From contig JAMXLJ010000120.1 of NCBI GenBank assembly GCA_024281095.1, forward strand, positions 1-62,583: a stretch of 62,583 nt of DNA, given 5' to 3'. The stretch comes from Acidimicrobiia bacterium (GTDB lineage Bacteria; Actinomycetota; Acidimicrobiia; IMCC26256; JAMXLJ01). This document shows positions 61,771 to 62,583 of the stretch, one piece after another. The stretch's first letter is position 1; every line of letters starts with the position of its first letter. The notes under the pieces were generated by a model. That model saw only the letters and a program-made list of their open reading frames with translations. It searched no databases and was not told where the DNA came from. The position numbers and the translations under genes were made by a program.

Positions 61771-62583
61771 CTACCAACCGCGGAGGTCGACGTCCCAGGT
61801 CTCGGCGACCTCGCCGCCCTCGAGCACGTGCATGCGCTCGTGATACGCGATCGTCGGATCGATGTGCGCGGGCCAGACCCGGACCCGGTCGCCGACGCGA
61901 ACGGAACCGTCGCCCGCGTCGGGCGAGAAGGTGACGTGCTCGTCGGAGCAGAACCACACGGTGCCGCCGCTCACGGTGGGATTCCCGTGATCCATCCCGA
62001 GCGCCTTCAGCCCGCAGTCGGCTACGGCCCAGCCCGGCGAGACCGAGATGACCGTCGCGACGACCCAGAACGCCGGGCGGAACGGCATTCCCAGCTTGTC
62101 GTAAGCGCCGTCCATCAGCGCGTACGACCCGGCCTGGATCTCGGTGGCCCATGTGTTGATGTCGTAGGTGCCGGTGCCGCCGGCCGACACGAGCTCGCCG
62201 CCCACGTCGGCGTGCGCCTTCACGAGCGACTCCATCGCGGTCGCGGTCTGCTCGACGCGCGCGGCGCGGTCCTCCAGGCCGACCACGTGACCTTCGTACC
62301 CCATGACGCCGCGCACCCCGAGGCCGCGCGACCGTGCGGTGTCCGCCAGACGGCCTGCGTCCGCGGGGTCGCAGCCGCACCGCGGCAGGCCGACGTTGAC
62401 GTCGATGAGCACCTCGCGGATTCCGTTGCGCGCCGCGGCATCGACGGTCGCGTCGGAGTCGACGGCGACGGTCACGCGCGCGTCCAGCGCGGCAAGACGC
62501 GCGAGGCGGGCGTCGTCGACGACCTCGTTCGCCAGCAGAAGGTCCTCGCCGAGTCCCGCGTTTGCCATGCCTTCCATCTCACG
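61771..62583 (-). CDS. D-threonine aldolase/D-serine dehydratase-like PLP enzyme, 5' end outside the window
   Basis: At least 270 residues; the frame stays open to the window edge (the codons upstream of ATG 62575-62577 are GAG and CGT). The PLP lysine region is missing, as it lies further upstream. Visible are GDLLLANEVVDDARL, VLIDVNVGLPRCGCDPADAG, GYEGHVVGL and the C-terminal DSD domain (FCSDEHVTFSPDAG, VWPAHIDPTIAYHE). Metal ligands read His-x-Asp (HID), as in bacterial D-threonine aldolases, not His-x-Cys as in D-serine dehydratase. Same strand as the amidase operon, 77 bp upstream. Confidence 0.85.
   Translation of the reverse strand, partial: REMEGMANAGLGEDLLLANEVVDDARLARLAALDARVTVAVDSDATVDAAARNGIREVLIDVNVGLPRCGCDPADAGRLADTARSRGLGVRGVMGYEGHVVGLEDRAARVEQTATAMESLVKAHADVGGELVSAGGTGTYDINTWATEIQAGSYALMDGAYDKLGMPFRPAFWVVATVISVSPGWAVADCGLKALGMDHGNPTVSGGTVWFCSDEHVTFSPDAGDGSVRVGDRVRVWPAHIDPTIAYHERMHVLEGGEVAETWDVDLRGW

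Overview
This is a high-GC stretch of actinobacterial chromosome with about 55 supported genes. It carries actinobacterial hallmarks: a Tad/Flp pilus operon without a secretin, a PknB-type PASTA kinase, a BldC-like DNA-binding protein, a mycothiol-dependent (MDMPI-type) domain, an Lhr helicase next to a Nei-type glycosylase, and GTG starts with many apparently leaderless promoters. The order iscS - mnmA - MetE-like gene - ligA - gatC - gatA - gatB - ilvB - ilvN - ilvC matches, in order and orientation, the Mycobacterium tuberculosis block Rv3025c to Rv3001c, with extra genes inserted. The exact lineage is inference. The abundant lipid and CoA genes, the MaoC/SDR/SCP2 set and the leaderless style suggest an uncultured, Acidimicrobiia-like actinobacterium.

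Layout. 1-8351: a truncated unknown gene, a LysM protein and a BldC-like regulator, then a tightly overlapping Tad pilus operon (CpaB, TadZ, TadA, TadB, TadC, a pilin-like 51-mer and three TadE/TadG-type pseudopilins). 8363-12408 (minus): an anchored unknown protein and a large CHASE-PAS-PAS-GGDEF-EAL c-di-GMP enzyme that may control the pili. 12419-16496: a 65-bp tandem repeat that creates two coupled 22-codon upstream ORFs before a methylmalonyl-CoA mutase large subunit, then a small basic protein and a secreted Lon-type lipoprotein. 16556-23935: cysteine desulfurase, MnmA, a cation/Ca2+ exchanger-like protein, a MetE-like protein and LigA. 24010-30851: hot-dog dehydratase pair, alcohol dehydrogenase, PASTA kinase, SDR, SCP2 protein and ferredoxin. 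30906-35076: GatCAB, interrupted by an alpha/beta hydrolase. 35095-36184: an AbiEi/DUF559-type gene flanked by imperfect 47-bp direct repeats. 36122-39643: BNR-repeat protein, IlvD and an Fpg glycosylase.

39927-45468 looks like one envelope-stress unit: an OmpR-type regulator, its histidine kinase, a repeat-rich operator-like region, an MprF-type aminoacyl-lipid synthase and a membrane-anchored esterase. 45469-49031 is ilvBNC, preceded by a clear attenuator: a leaderless promoter, a 12-residue leader peptide rich in Leu/Val and a GC hairpin with a T-run. 49169-52083 holds an ECF sigma factor coupled to an unusual anti-sigma/MDMPI fusion, then an ArsB/SLC13-type transporter. 51927-57381 (minus) is the Nei2-Lhr repair pair. 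57428-62583 (minus) is a four-gene coupled operon (amidase, AtuA/DUF1446, its small ferredoxin-fold partner and an FkbM methyltransferase) preceded by a D-threonine-aldolase-type gene cut by the window edge.

The strongest candidates for undescribed biology are the ECF sigma/anti-sigma-MDMPI pair, the lipoprotein Lon protease, the two-component/MprF/esterase unit, the tandem upstream ORFs of the mutase and the repeat-flanked AbiEi/DUF559 gene. I saw no rRNA, tRNA, CRISPR array, insertion sequence or replication origin.
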